Shown piece after piece: positions 6,499-12,855 of a stretch of DNA of 18,567 nucleotides. Made by a program: the position numbers and the translations under genes. Origin of the DNA: an uncultured Mycoplasmatota bacterium (GTDB taxonomy: Bacteria > Bacillota_I > Bacilli_A > RF39 > UBA660); NCBI GenBank assembly GCA_948470005.1, contig CAOKNI010000021.1, forward strand, positions 1 through 18,567. Reading direction: 5' to 3'. Position 1 is the first letter of the stretch. Every line of letters starts with the position of its first letter. Below the pieces are notes generated by a model. That model saw nothing but the letters and a program-made list of their open reading frames with translations. It was not told where the DNA came from and searched no databases.

Positions 6499-7685
6499 AA
6501 TAAATCTCCATACATATTCTCTTCTTTTTCACTTATTTTTAATACTTCATGATGCTTAACGGCCTTATAAATAAGTTCTTCAAATGGAATTAACTCTTCA
6601 TATTCGTAACATTTTTCTTTTAATGGATTAATAACTGGATGTTTGGGGACAAATATCGTACAACAATCTTCAAATGGCAAAATACTAGTTTCATAAGTCT
6701 TAATAGTTGTAGCAATATCAATAATATCTAACTTATCAAAACAAGCCAAAGGTCTTATCACCGGAATTTTTACCACTTCATTTATAGCACTCATACTAGT
6801 TAAAGTCTGGCTTGCTACTTGTCCAATAGATTCTCCATTAATCAAAATCTTACAATTTCGATTATGAGCTATAATCGCACTTATTCGATACATCATTCTT
6901 CGCATAATCGTAATTAAATAGTCATGCGGAATATTTTTATATATAGACTCTTGTATTTCGGTAAAATTAATAACATGTAAAGTAATATCATTATTATATA
7001 TTGCTAACTTACGTGCCAAACTTATAACTTTATTTTTAGCTTCTATACTAGTATGAGGTGGGCTTTCAAAATATATAGCCTCAATCTTAACACCCCGTTT
7101 GCAAGCGAGATACCCTGCGACTGGCGAGTCTATTCCGCCACTTAGCATTAAAAGCCCTTTACCAAGTGTTCCAACTGGATAACCGCCTAAACCTTTAATG
7201 CTCTCAAAATAAACAAGCGTATTGTTTTGTCTATATTCCACATTAATAAGTATTTCAGGTTTATTTACATCTACTTTTAATCCGGAAATATTTTTTAATA
7301 TTATCGCCCCTAAATTCTTACTTAATTCTACACTTGTACTAGGAATATTTTTATTACTTCTCTTAGTTTCTACTTTAAAAGTTTTAAATTCCTTTTCACT
7401 TAAAAGTTTAACTACTTCCATAGAAACTATATCAAAATCTATTGTATCTAATATATAACAAATATTAATTTCATGAATACCAAATACAGAAGTAACTTTT
7501 TTTAAGACTGTATCATAATCATTAGTATGAATAAACATTCTTCCCTTATCATAATCAACATTCACATCTATATCTTTTAAAACAAATAAAATATTATCTC
7601 GAAGACGCGTTAAAAAATAATTAATATTATCTTTTTTGGTGGATAATTCACCATATTTAATTAAAATAATTTTTTCCATATACAT
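6495..7685 (-). CDS. thiI: ThiI, tRNA 4-thiouridine synthetase / sulfurtransferase
   Basis: Uses ATP to adenylate U8 of tRNA and inserts sulfur taken from a cysteine desulfurase; in some bacteria it also serves thiamine thiazole synthesis. Numbering is from the GTG codon at 7688. An N-terminal ferredoxin-like domain (1-60) and a THUMP domain (about 60-165) bind tRNA. The PP-loop is SGGIDSP (183-189). The catalytic Cys block DCCTIFVPKHP (341-351) matches the conserved E. coli Cys344 region. There is no C-terminal rhodanese domain, as in Bacillus ThiI, where a dedicated NifS-like desulfurase works directly with it. Such a desulfurase lies at 8634-9764. Possible starts are GTG 7688, ATG 7685 and ATG 7679. 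None has an SD, and the promoter start lies at about 7690, so the mRNA is nearly leaderless. It is first in an operon with the kinase-like gene and the 42-aa ORF. Confidence 0.93.
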   Translation of the reverse strand: MYMEKIILIKYGELSTKKDNINYFLTRLRDNILFVLKDIDVNVDYDKGRMFIHTNDYDTVLKKVTSVFGIHEINICYILDTIDFDIVSMEVVKLLSEKEFKTFKVETKRSNKNIPSTSVELSKNLGAIILKNISGLKVDVNKPEILINVEYRQNNTLVYFESIKGLGGYPVGTLGKGLLMLSGGIDSPVAGYLACKRGVKIEAIYFESPPHTSIEAKNKVISLARKLAIYNNDITLHVINFTEIQESIYKNIPHDYLITIMRRMMYRISAIIAHNRNCKILINGESIGQVASQTLTSMSAINEVVKIPVIRPLACFDKLDIIDIATTIKTYETSILPFEDCCTIFVPKHPVINPLKEKCYEYEELIPFEELIYKAVKHHEVLKISEKEENMYGDLL

Positions 7686-7696
7686 CACTAAGGCTA

Positions 7697-7725
7697 ATTA
7701 TACTTAAATAATCTTTAAAAGTAAA
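7697..7725 (-). promoter_or_regulatory. Promoter of thiI, giving a near-leaderless mRNA
   Basis: Minus-strand -35 TTTACT (7725-7720), 17-nt spacer, -10 TATAAT (7702-7697). The predicted start is 7690-7689, only a few bases before the first start codons (7688, 7685, 7679). No SD-like sequence fits between. Confidence 0.65.
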
Positions 7726-7759
7726 GTGTTTTTATATAGAACAAATATACGCTTTTTGC

Positions 7760-7788
7760 TTGTAAAGGAAATAATTATATTATATAAT
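7760..7788 (+). promoter_or_regulatory. Promoter of the 30-aa toxin-like gene
   Basis: -35 TTGTAA (7760-7765), 17-nt spacer, perfect -10 TATAAT (7783-7788). The predicted start is A7795, exactly the first base of the 5' inverted-repeat arm (AGGAAC). Confidence 0.7.
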
Positions 7789-7820
7789 TAAGTTAGGAAC
7801 ATTAGTTATCCAAAGTGTCT

Positions 7821-7860
7821 ACCTCTATTTATACATCTTTGCCATTACATAGAAAGGGGT
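7821..7860 (+). promoter_or_regulatory. Shine-Dalgarno-sequestering hairpin of the 30-aa ORF
   Basis: ACCTCTATTT (7821-7830) can pair with AGAAAGGGGT (7851-7860), which contains the SD: nine of ten positions, two of them G-U, with a 20-nt loop. Direct folding would hide the ribosome site. Hand-derived pairing. Confidence 0.5.
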
Positions 7861-7868
7861 TTGATAAA

Positions 7869-7961
7869 ATGTCGAAAAGAATCTTTATTATTAAAATTTT
7901 TCGCTACATTGCTATCATTTTATTACTTACCACTATCCTAGTGTTAGCGATAAAAAAATGA
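7869..7961 (+). CDS. 30-aa single-helix membrane peptide, candidate type I toxin
   Basis: ATG at 7869, 9 nt after the strong SD AAAGGGG (7853-7859); TGA at 7959. The N-terminus MSKRIFIIKIFR is basic and hydrophobic. Residues 13-28 are an uninterrupted hydrophobic stretch rich in Ile, Leu, Thr and Val, and the peptide ends in Lys-Lys. Size, single helix and charged ends are those of small type I toxins that insert in the cytoplasmic membrane (TxpA, BsrG, Ibs and Ldr types), but no named family is recognisable by eye. Its own promoter starts exactly at a fold-back arm, its SD can be sequestered, and a convergent antisense RNA covers its last three codons and 3' UTR. It lies between thiI (divergent) and the GNAT-like gene (convergent). 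A small regulatory membrane peptide is the alternative. Confidence 0.7.
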   Translation: MSKRIFIIKIFRYIAIILLLTTILVLAIKK

Positions 7962-8062
7962 CACTTAATTCTTCATTGAATTAAATGCCTAACCATGTAA
8001 TGTAGACATTCGGATACTAAACCGAACGTTCCTCTTTTTATTTTATGAAGTTCCCTTCATCT
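7952..8062 (-). ncRNA. Candidate antitoxin antisense RNA of the 30-aa locus
   Basis: Minus-strand RNA of about 110 nt from 8062 to the T-run at 7958-7952. Three hairpins are visible. The 5' one is ATGAAG/CTTCAT with a 4-nt loop (8060-8045). The middle one is TTCGG/CCGAA (8026-8009). The 3' one is TTAATTC/GAATTAA (7984-7965), followed after six bases by seven T. It overlaps the 3' end of the toxin-like ORF and its whole 3' UTR, the TxpA/RatA type of arrangement. Its function is inferred. Confidence 0.6.
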
Positions 8063-8068
8063 GTATAC

Positions 8069-8097
8069 ATTATATAATAATTATATGATTAATTCAA
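8069..8097 (-). promoter_or_regulatory. Promoter of the antisense RNA in the 30-aa locus
   Basis: Minus-strand -35 TTGAAT (8097-8092), 17-nt spacer, perfect -10 TATAAT (8074-8069). Predicted start A at 8062. No coding sequence follows it on this strand before the terminator at 7952, so it should drive an untranslated RNA. Confidence 0.65.
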
Positions 8098-8143
8098 GTC
8101 ACATTTTTATTAATTATTATCAAAGAATAATTTGAATATTTTT

Positions 8144-8641
8144 TTATTGTCTACCTTTTTGGTTATTAGATTTAATATAATATACATTATGTCCTTCTTC
8201 TTTTACGAAGCCTGCATTTATGACTGCTCTAATACTACCAATATTACTTTCATCAATACACACTCTTATATAATCAATATTAAAATTATTCAAAATATAA
8301 TCAGTAAGAGTTTGATTAATATTGGTTGAATAATGTTTCATTCTTTCTTCTCTTAAAACACCAAGTTCAATAAATAAAACATTTTTCATAACATATAAAT
8401 AAACAAATGCTACAAATTTATGATTATCCTCTACTAAATAAGTAGTGGGCTTATATATTTCAAAAGCTTCTAATTCTTGATAAGATCGCTCAAACATATA
8501 CGATATGTCACCTAAGCGATTTAATAACTCGCTATCAGGTTCATTTAATTCAGCGACTAACTTTTGGCAAAATGCCTGATGCCTTAAATCACAAGAATTA
8601 TAAGGATAATAATTATACTCTCCAATTTTAAAGCTATCCAT
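8144..8641 (-). CDS. GNAT-like N-acetyltransferase, divergent
   Basis: 165-aa soluble protein. The C-terminal block CIDESNIGSIRAVINAGF (128-145) is the motif B typical of GNAT enzymes, where Asn and Ser precede a helix and an A-G-F turn. The usual R/Q-x-x-G-x-G/A pyrophosphate loop of motif A is not evident; the matching region reads LGVLREERMKHYS (93-105). It may therefore bind acetyl-CoA atypically or not at all. The ATG overlaps the end of the cysteine desulfurase gene by 8 nt, with only a weak SD-like AGCGGA inside that gene, so the two are in one transcript and probably translationally coupled. Its 3' end faces the antisense-RNA promoter of the 30-aa locus. The acceptor is unknown. Confidence 0.65.
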   Translation of the reverse strand: MDSFKIGEYNYYPYNSCDLRHQAFCQKLVAELNEPDSELLNRLGDISYMFERSYQELEAFEIYKPTTYLVEDNHKFVAFVYLYVMKNVLFIELGVLREERMKHYSTNINQTLTDYILNNFNIDYIRVCIDESNIGSIRAVINAGFVKEEGHNVYYIKSNNQKGRQ

Positions 8642-9764
8642 GTAATCCGCTTAATTTCTTATATATATGTTCAAAATAATTTATAAATTTATTAACTTCA
8701 TCAGTAGTTGTTAAATGGGATAAACTTATTCTTAAAGTTGACTCTGCTCTTACTCTATCATTATAAATAGCAAGAACACTTGATGATATATTCCCGCTTG
8801 AACAAGCAGTATTAGTGCTTACATATATTTCATATTCTTCTAGTGCATTTAAGAACGTTTCCGCTTTAATATTTCTTAAACTAATATTTAAAATATGTGG
8901 AATAGAATATTTAGTTTTATTTATCATAATACCTTCATATTTACTTAGAGCATCAACAATTTTGCTATTAAGTCTTTCAATAAACCGCTCTCTTTTTTCT
9001 AAATCCGTAGTAGCAAGTCTTACTGCTTTTGATAAAGCAACAATTAAAGGTACCGCTGGTGTTCCCGGATTTAACATATTAGTTTTTCCTGTTCCATATA
9101 AAATTGGTGCTATATTAACATTTCCACTTTTATAAAGTACTCCTATTCCTTTAGGACCATATATTTTATGACCTGAGAATGTTGCTAAATCAACATCATG
9201 CATATTAACACTTACTTTTCCTACGGCTTGGGTCATATCAGAATGAATTAAAGTATTAGGATTTTCTTTCTTCACAATTTGTCTAATCATTTTAAGTGGT
9301 TGTCTGACTCCTGTTTCGCTATTAACAGCGCATATACTTACCAATATAGTATCAGATCTAATTAAGCTCTTTAAATCTTCAAAGTCGACTAATCCTTCGG
9401 TATCATTTTTAACATAGCTTACTTCAAAACCAATACTTGTTAAATATTCACATATAGCATAAATTGAAGGATGTTCTAATTTTGAAACAATAATATGCTT
9501 CCCTTTTTTATGGTTCTCTAGAGCAACGCCTATTAAAGCTAAGTTATTAGCTTCAGTTGCACTATAAGTATAAGTAATTTCATTATCATGAATATTAAAT
9601 ATCTCAGCAATTTGCTTGGTAGCACTATTCATTAAATTTTTGGCTTTAACTCCTAATTCATGTAAAGAATTTGGATTCCCAAAGAAATCTTTGCTAGTTC
9701 TATTATAAGTATCTAAAACTTCATAACCAATTGGCGTTGTCGCACTATAATCTAAATATATCAT
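8634..9764 (-). CDS. Cysteine desulfurase, NifS/IscS-like (NifZ type partner of ThiI)
   Basis: PLP enzyme of 376 aa that turns L-cysteine into L-alanine and holds the sulfur as a persulfide. Seen: LDYSATTP start (4-11), FGNPNSLHELG (28-38), SATEANN (68-74), His98 in KLEHPS, the PLP lysine in SGHKIYGPKG (Lys200), and the loop Cys in NTACSSG (Cys321). A short persulfide loop of this kind marks group I enzymes. The region usually reading GGGQE...RSGT is YGTGKTNMLNPGT (223-235), which lacks both the Q-E pair and the Arg-Ser. ThiI, which needs such a donor, begins about 950 nt downstream on the same strand, separated by the GNAT-like gene and the 30-aa locus. In Bacillus nifZ and thiI are adjacent, so this enzyme most likely feeds ThiI. 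The start is ATG with SD GGTGA seven bases upstream; a TATAAT sits about 20 bases before that without a clear -35. Confidence 0.92.
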   Translation of the reverse strand: MIYLDYSATTPIGYEVLDTYNRTSKDFFGNPNSLHELGVKAKNLMNSATKQIAEIFNIHDNEITYTYSATEANNLALIGVALENHKKGKHIIVSKLEHPSIYAICEYLTSIGFEVSYVKNDTEGLVDFEDLKSLIRSDTILVSICAVNSETGVRQPLKMIRQIVKKENPNTLIHSDMTQAVGKVSVNMHDVDLATFSGHKIYGPKGIGVLYKSGNVNIAPILYGTGKTNMLNPGTPAVPLIVALSKAVRLATTDLEKRERFIERLNSKIVDALSKYEGIMINKTKYSIPHILNISLRNIKAETFLNALEEYEIYVSTNTACSSGNISSSVLAIYNDRVRAESTLRISLSHLTTTDEVNKFINYFEHIYKKLSGLHG

Positions 9765-9843
9765 TTATTAGTCACCAAATATATTATACAAAATAATTTC
9801 AATATATGCTATCCTAAAATACTAATTTACTTTATACTATTTT

Positions 9844-10899
9844 TTAAACCTTTAATAAAAAACTATTATTTACTAATAAAGTACTATATAAAAATAAAAC
9901 ATCTTGATTATTAAAATCTACATAATTATTCACAATATTAATATTTATATATCTTAAATCAATTAAAGTTATTTTCCCATAATAAGGAACTAAAAGTGGT
10001 GCTATACTACTGCCAAAGGAATCTCTAAAAATTATTAATTCTTTAGAACTATAAGCTTTATCATTAATAATCTCAATTAAACTACTAGGACCACTTAAAA
10101 ATATATTATAAGCATCACTAGAATTTAATGCCTTTTCTTTATATATATAGTTATCTTTATATTCTAAATGTTTAACTTTTACATTGTTTAAAATAGGGTT
10201 TGAAAAATAAATAAGGTCTTCTTTTTTACTAAAAGGAATTTTATAAAATGAAGATCCTTTAAAATTTTTATAAACTTTTTCTTCATATTTGATGTTTTTT
10301 AATTCTAGATTAAAATAGCTACTTAAGCGCTCTATAATTTTAAAGTAAGAATCTTGTTTCAAATGAATATCCGTTTTATAATAATCTTTTATATTTAATA
10401 AGTCTTGAATAATTATTTCTCTAACTCTTAATTCTTTATTTAATTTACTATATAAAGATTCATAGTCTATTTTTAAATATTTATTGTCACTTAAAAAATA
10501 GCTTTTATCAGGAATAATCGCATAATAGCATTTGTTATTTTCTAAATATTCATTATTTATTAAGTTTAATTTATTTATAAAGTTATTAACACTATCATTA
10601 TCTAAAGGATAATTTTTTTCGATAATATAATCACCTTTTAAATAAACATCATTATATTCTTTATTATTTAATATATAACGATTAAAGGCACTATTCAAAG
10701 TTAATAATTCGTCTCGCATAAAAAATTGATCACTTAAATATTTATCTAAATTGTTATTAAAATCTTCTTTTAAAGTTTTTTTCGTGGCAAGTTTTCTTCT
10801 TTCAACATTTGATATGTCCTTATCTTTTAAAATAAAAGTAGAAAGTGTACCTATAAAAATAATAATGATAAAACTAATACTTATAATTTTTTCTTTCAT
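9844..10899 (-). CDS. Membrane-anchored SGNH/DHHW-like protein, O-acetyltransferase partner
   Basis: 351 aa with an N-terminal signal-anchor (about residues 4-24) and an extracytoplasmic domain. VERRKLA and LDKYLSDQFFMRDELL near residues 32-66 are typical of the DHHW/AlgJ-AlgX group of SGNH-like enzymes. IIFRDSFGSSIAPLLVPYYG (from about 289) carries the nucleophile block, with Ser294. The family's second motif, normally D-H-H-W, reads DIHL (177-180): Asp and one His remain, the other His and Trp do not. A frame opens at TTG 10905, but the ATG at 10899, two bases after the MBOAT stop codon, is the better start. In this family the MBOAT partner passes acetyl groups across the membrane and the SGNH partner transfers them to a polysaccharide. 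The substrate here is unknown. Confidence 0.72.
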   Translation of the reverse strand: MKEKIISISFIIIIFIGTLSTFILKDKDISNVERRKLATKKTLKEDFNNNLDKYLSDQFFMRDELLTLNSAFNRYILNNKEYNDVYLKGDYIIEKNYPLDNDSVNNFINKLNLINNEYLENNKCYYAIIPDKSYFLSDNKYLKIDYESLYSKLNKELRVREIIIQDLLNIKDYYKTDIHLKQDSYFKIIERLSSYFNLELKNIKYEEKVYKNFKGSSFYKIPFSKKEDLIYFSNPILNNVKVKHLEYKDNYIYKEKALNSSDAYNIFLSGPSSLIEIINDKAYSSKELIIFRDSFGSSIAPLLVPYYGKITLIDLRYININIVNNYVDFNNQDVLFLYSTLLVNNSFLLKV

Positions 10900-10901
10900 A
10901 A

Positions 10902-12278
10902 TCAAAACCTAAAATAAATAAAAGGATTAAAAGTACTTGAAACAATACACGCTATAGCAATTAAAAATAAACTGAAAACATATATTAATTCTAAAACTTC
11001 AATTACCTTTTGCCATTTACCTTTCTTTAAATAATTAATTTTATTTTTTATTAATGGACTAATACCTAAAAAAGCGACTACAAGTAAAATAAAATTATTT
11101 CTCAAATAATAAATAATTTCTGAATTAAGTAACGGAACATTTATTCCAATCATTCCCTTTAAAAACATACCTAATTCATTTAAATCTGTGATATTAAATA
11201 TAACAAAACTAATTATAATAATTATCATTGTATAAATATAAGAAAAAAGATTCTTCTTTAAATATTTTTTCAACATAAACTTTTCCAAAATTAAAAAGGC
11301 AAAAAAATATATTCCCCAAAAAATAAAATTCCAACTAGCTCCATGCCATAATCCTGTTAAAAGCCAAACAATAAAAATATTAAAAATATTTTTAAGTTTA
11401 CTACATCTATTACCTCCTAAAGGTATATAAACATAATCTTTAAAAAAACTAGATAAAGAAATATGCCATCTTCGCCAAAACTCAGTGACAGAAAAAGAAA
11501 CTAAGGGATGATTAAAATTTTCCTTAAAATTAAAACCAAACATTTTACCTAATCCTATTGCCATGTCACTATATCCTGAAAAATCATAGTAGACTTGTAA
11601 AGTAAAACCTACTGCTACTAAGAGATAAGATACCATTGCCATATTTGAGTTTATTATATTTATATACATACGATATATAGTATCAGCAATTATTACTTTT
11701 TTAGCTAGACCTATTATAAATTTTATTACTCCTTCACTAAAGAGTTTAAAACTTTCCTTTCGATTACAAAGCTCTTCTGAAATATCTTTATATCTTACTA
11801 TTGGACCTGCTACCAATTGTGGAAACAAAGTTATATATGTTGCATACTTAAAAAAGTTTTTTTCAGCAAGTGCATCTTTCCTGTATACATCAATTAAATA
11901 ACTAATATTTTGGAAAGTAAAAAAGCTAATACCTAATGGTAAAATAATAGCCAAAATTGGAGCCTTAAAATTAAATATATTAAAAAAAGTATTTAAAAAA
12001 AAGTTTGTGTATTTAAAGTAAAACAAAAAACCTATATTAATTATTAAACCAATTATAAGATATAATTTTTTATTCTTTTTAGATATTAATATTCCTAGAA
12101 TATAGTTTATTAAACAAGATAATAAAAGTAATATTACATATTCTTTTTCTCCCATATAATAAAATAATAAACTAAAAATTAGTAATACAAAATTGCGATA
12201 TTTTTTAGGAACTAAGTAATAACAAAAAAGTAAAAGGCTTAAAAAAAAGAAAAGAAAACTTATACTAGAAAATACCAT
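10902..12278 (-). CDS. MBOAT family membrane O-acyltransferase (AlgI/PatA-like)
   Basis: 458-aa polytopic membrane protein with about ten or more hydrophobic segments. It transfers acyl (usually acetyl) groups from a cytoplasmic donor towards the cell surface. Family marks: ILPLGISFFTFQNISYLID (from 112), FPQLVAGPIVRY (152-163), VYYDFSGYSDMAIGLG (229-244), FWRRWHISLSSFF (267-279, His272) and LTGLWHGASWNFIFWG (307-322) with the conserved His312. Length and motifs fit AlgI-type proteins, not the shorter or variant DltB. No dltA or dltC is nearby, which argues against teichoic-acid D-alanylation. The ATG follows GAGAGG by about 12 bases. It sits 21 nt after the lipoprotein gene and 2 nt before the SGNH/DHHW-like gene, one operon. 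Confidence 0.92.
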   Translation of the reverse strand: MVFSSISFLFFFLSLLLFCYYLVPKKYRNFVLLIFSLLFYYMGEKEYVILLLLSCLINYILGILISKKNKKLYLIIGLIINIGFLFYFKYTNFFLNTFFNIFNFKAPILAIILPLGISFFTFQNISYLIDVYRKDALAEKNFFKYATYITLFPQLVAGPIVRYKDISEELCNRKESFKLFSEGVIKFIIGLAKKVIIADTIYRMYINIINSNMAMVSYLLVAVGFTLQVYYDFSGYSDMAIGLGKMFGFNFKENFNHPLVSFSVTEFWRRWHISLSSFFKDYVYIPLGGNRCSKLKNIFNIFIVWLLTGLWHGASWNFIFWGIYFFAFLILEKFMLKKYLKKNLFSYIYTMIIIIISFVIFNITDLNELGMFLKGMIGINVPLLNSEIIYYLRNNFILLVVAFLGISPLIKNKINYLKKGKWQKVIEVLELIYVFSLFLIAIACIVSSTFNPFIYFRF

Positions 12279-12299
12279 AAATTTTATTTTCCTCTCTAA

Positions 12300-12764
12300 T
12301 TATTTTAAATTCTCAAAATTTGATTTAATAATATCTGCAAGGTCATTAGCCATAATAAGTACAACTAAATCTCCTTTATTTAAAACATATACATTCTGAG
12401 CTTCTACACATATCCACTTACGCGGATCCGCATTCTCTTTAATTTCTTTTACTGCATTTTCAGCATCTTTTACATCTTCAAGTCGAATTAATACAACTGA
12501 ATGAGGTGTAGAACCTGTCATAGATTCACTTGCTATTGCATCTTTATATTTAATATCAGCAAAAGCATAATATTTAAAATTTTCTTCAGTTAAAGTCATA
12601 TTTTCAACCATCATTGGCATATCTTCTTCTTTTATTCCTTCATATAACTTTAGCATTATTTCTTCTAGTGAACCTTCAATATTTTTATTTTCTTGTTTTT
12701 GATTACATCCTGTTAATATTAAAGATATTACTAAAGCACTCAATAAAAATAATATTTTTTTCAT
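12300..12764 (-). CDS. DUF4358-type lipoprotein
   Basis: 154-aa lipoprotein. The signal peptide MKKILFLLSALVISL ends in the lipobox LTGC, so Cys20 would be lipidated and the rest displayed outside. The mature part includes HSVVLIRLEDV followed by DPRKWICVEAQNVYVLNKGD and VVLIMAND. This resembles the DUF4358 family, small Firmicutes lipoproteins without known activity, as I remember its consensus. The start has SD AAGGAGAG seven bases before the ATG. It is first in an operon with the MBOAT and SGNH/DHHW-like genes, so a supporting role in surface O-acetylation is suggested by context only. Confidence 0.75.
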   Translation of the reverse strand: MKKILFLLSALVISLILTGCNQKQENKNIEGSLEEIMLKLYEGIKEEDMPMMVENMTLTEENFKYYAFADIKYKDAIASESMTGSTPHSVVLIRLEDVKDAENAVKEIKENADPRKWICVEAQNVYVLNKGDLVVLIMANDLADIIKSNFENLK

Positions 12765-12789
12765 TTTTCATCTCTCCTTACAAAAAACA

Positions 12790-12818
12790 TTTATATAACT
12801 CAAATTAAATATTATCAA
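12790..12818 (-). promoter_or_regulatory. Promoter of the lipoprotein-MBOAT operon
   Basis: Minus-strand -35 TTGATA (12818-12813), 17-nt spacer, -10 TATAAA (12795-12790), about 25 bases before the SD-start region of the lipoprotein gene. Confidence 0.55.
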
Positions 12819-12833
12819 TATAAAACTTATAAG

Positions 12834-12855
12834 AAAAATTCCTTTATCAGGAATT
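12834..12855 (-). terminator. Terminator candidate after ftsZ
   Basis: AATTCC (12855-12850) pairs with GGAATT (12842-12837), with a 7-nt loop, followed by TTT. The stem overlaps the ftsZ stop codon. Short stem, so moderate confidence. Confidence 0.45.

Larger units (their letters stand above)
7795..8033 (+). repeat. Long-range inverted repeat enclosing the 30-aa ORF
   Basis: The 5' arm (7795-7822) and the 3' arm (8002-8033) are complementary in blocks: AGGAAC with GTTCCT, ATCC with GGAT, and TGTCTAC with GTAGACA (7816-7822 with 8002-8008). Short internal loops separate the blocks. In the plus-strand RNA the 5' end would fold onto the region behind the ORF. A C/T-rich run (CTCTTTTTATTTT) follows the 3' arm and may mark the mRNA end. 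The gene-free stretch 7689-8143 (about 455 bases) holds only the thiI promoter and this locus. Confidence 0.65.

Noticed and set aside
7222..7458. Plus-strand open frame opposite thiI
   Set aside because: Shadow of the THUMP-region coding sequence; no ribosome site.
8045..8074. 10-codon ORF (ATG at 8045) after the 3' arm of the 30-aa locus
   Set aside because: No SD; the sequence is better explained as the 5' hairpin of the antisense RNA.
8112..8145. AT-only hairpin AATTATT/AATAATT followed after six bases by seven T on plus
   Set aside because: Could be a backup terminator for the 30-aa mRNA, but an all-AT stem with a gap before the T-run is weak and common in such DNA.
8132..8329. Plus-strand open frame after the 30-aa locus
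   Set aside because: Overlaps the GNAT-like gene on the other strand; no SD, composition follows the opposite frame.
8815..9135. Plus-strand open frame opposite the cysteine desulfurase
   Set aside because: Shadow of a conserved PLP-enzyme gene; no SD.
12614..12808. Plus-strand hydrophobic open frame opposite the lipoprotein gene
   Set aside because: Tempting because it is short and hydrophobic like the toxin-like peptide, but it is the reverse reading of the signal peptide and has no SD or fold-back repeat.
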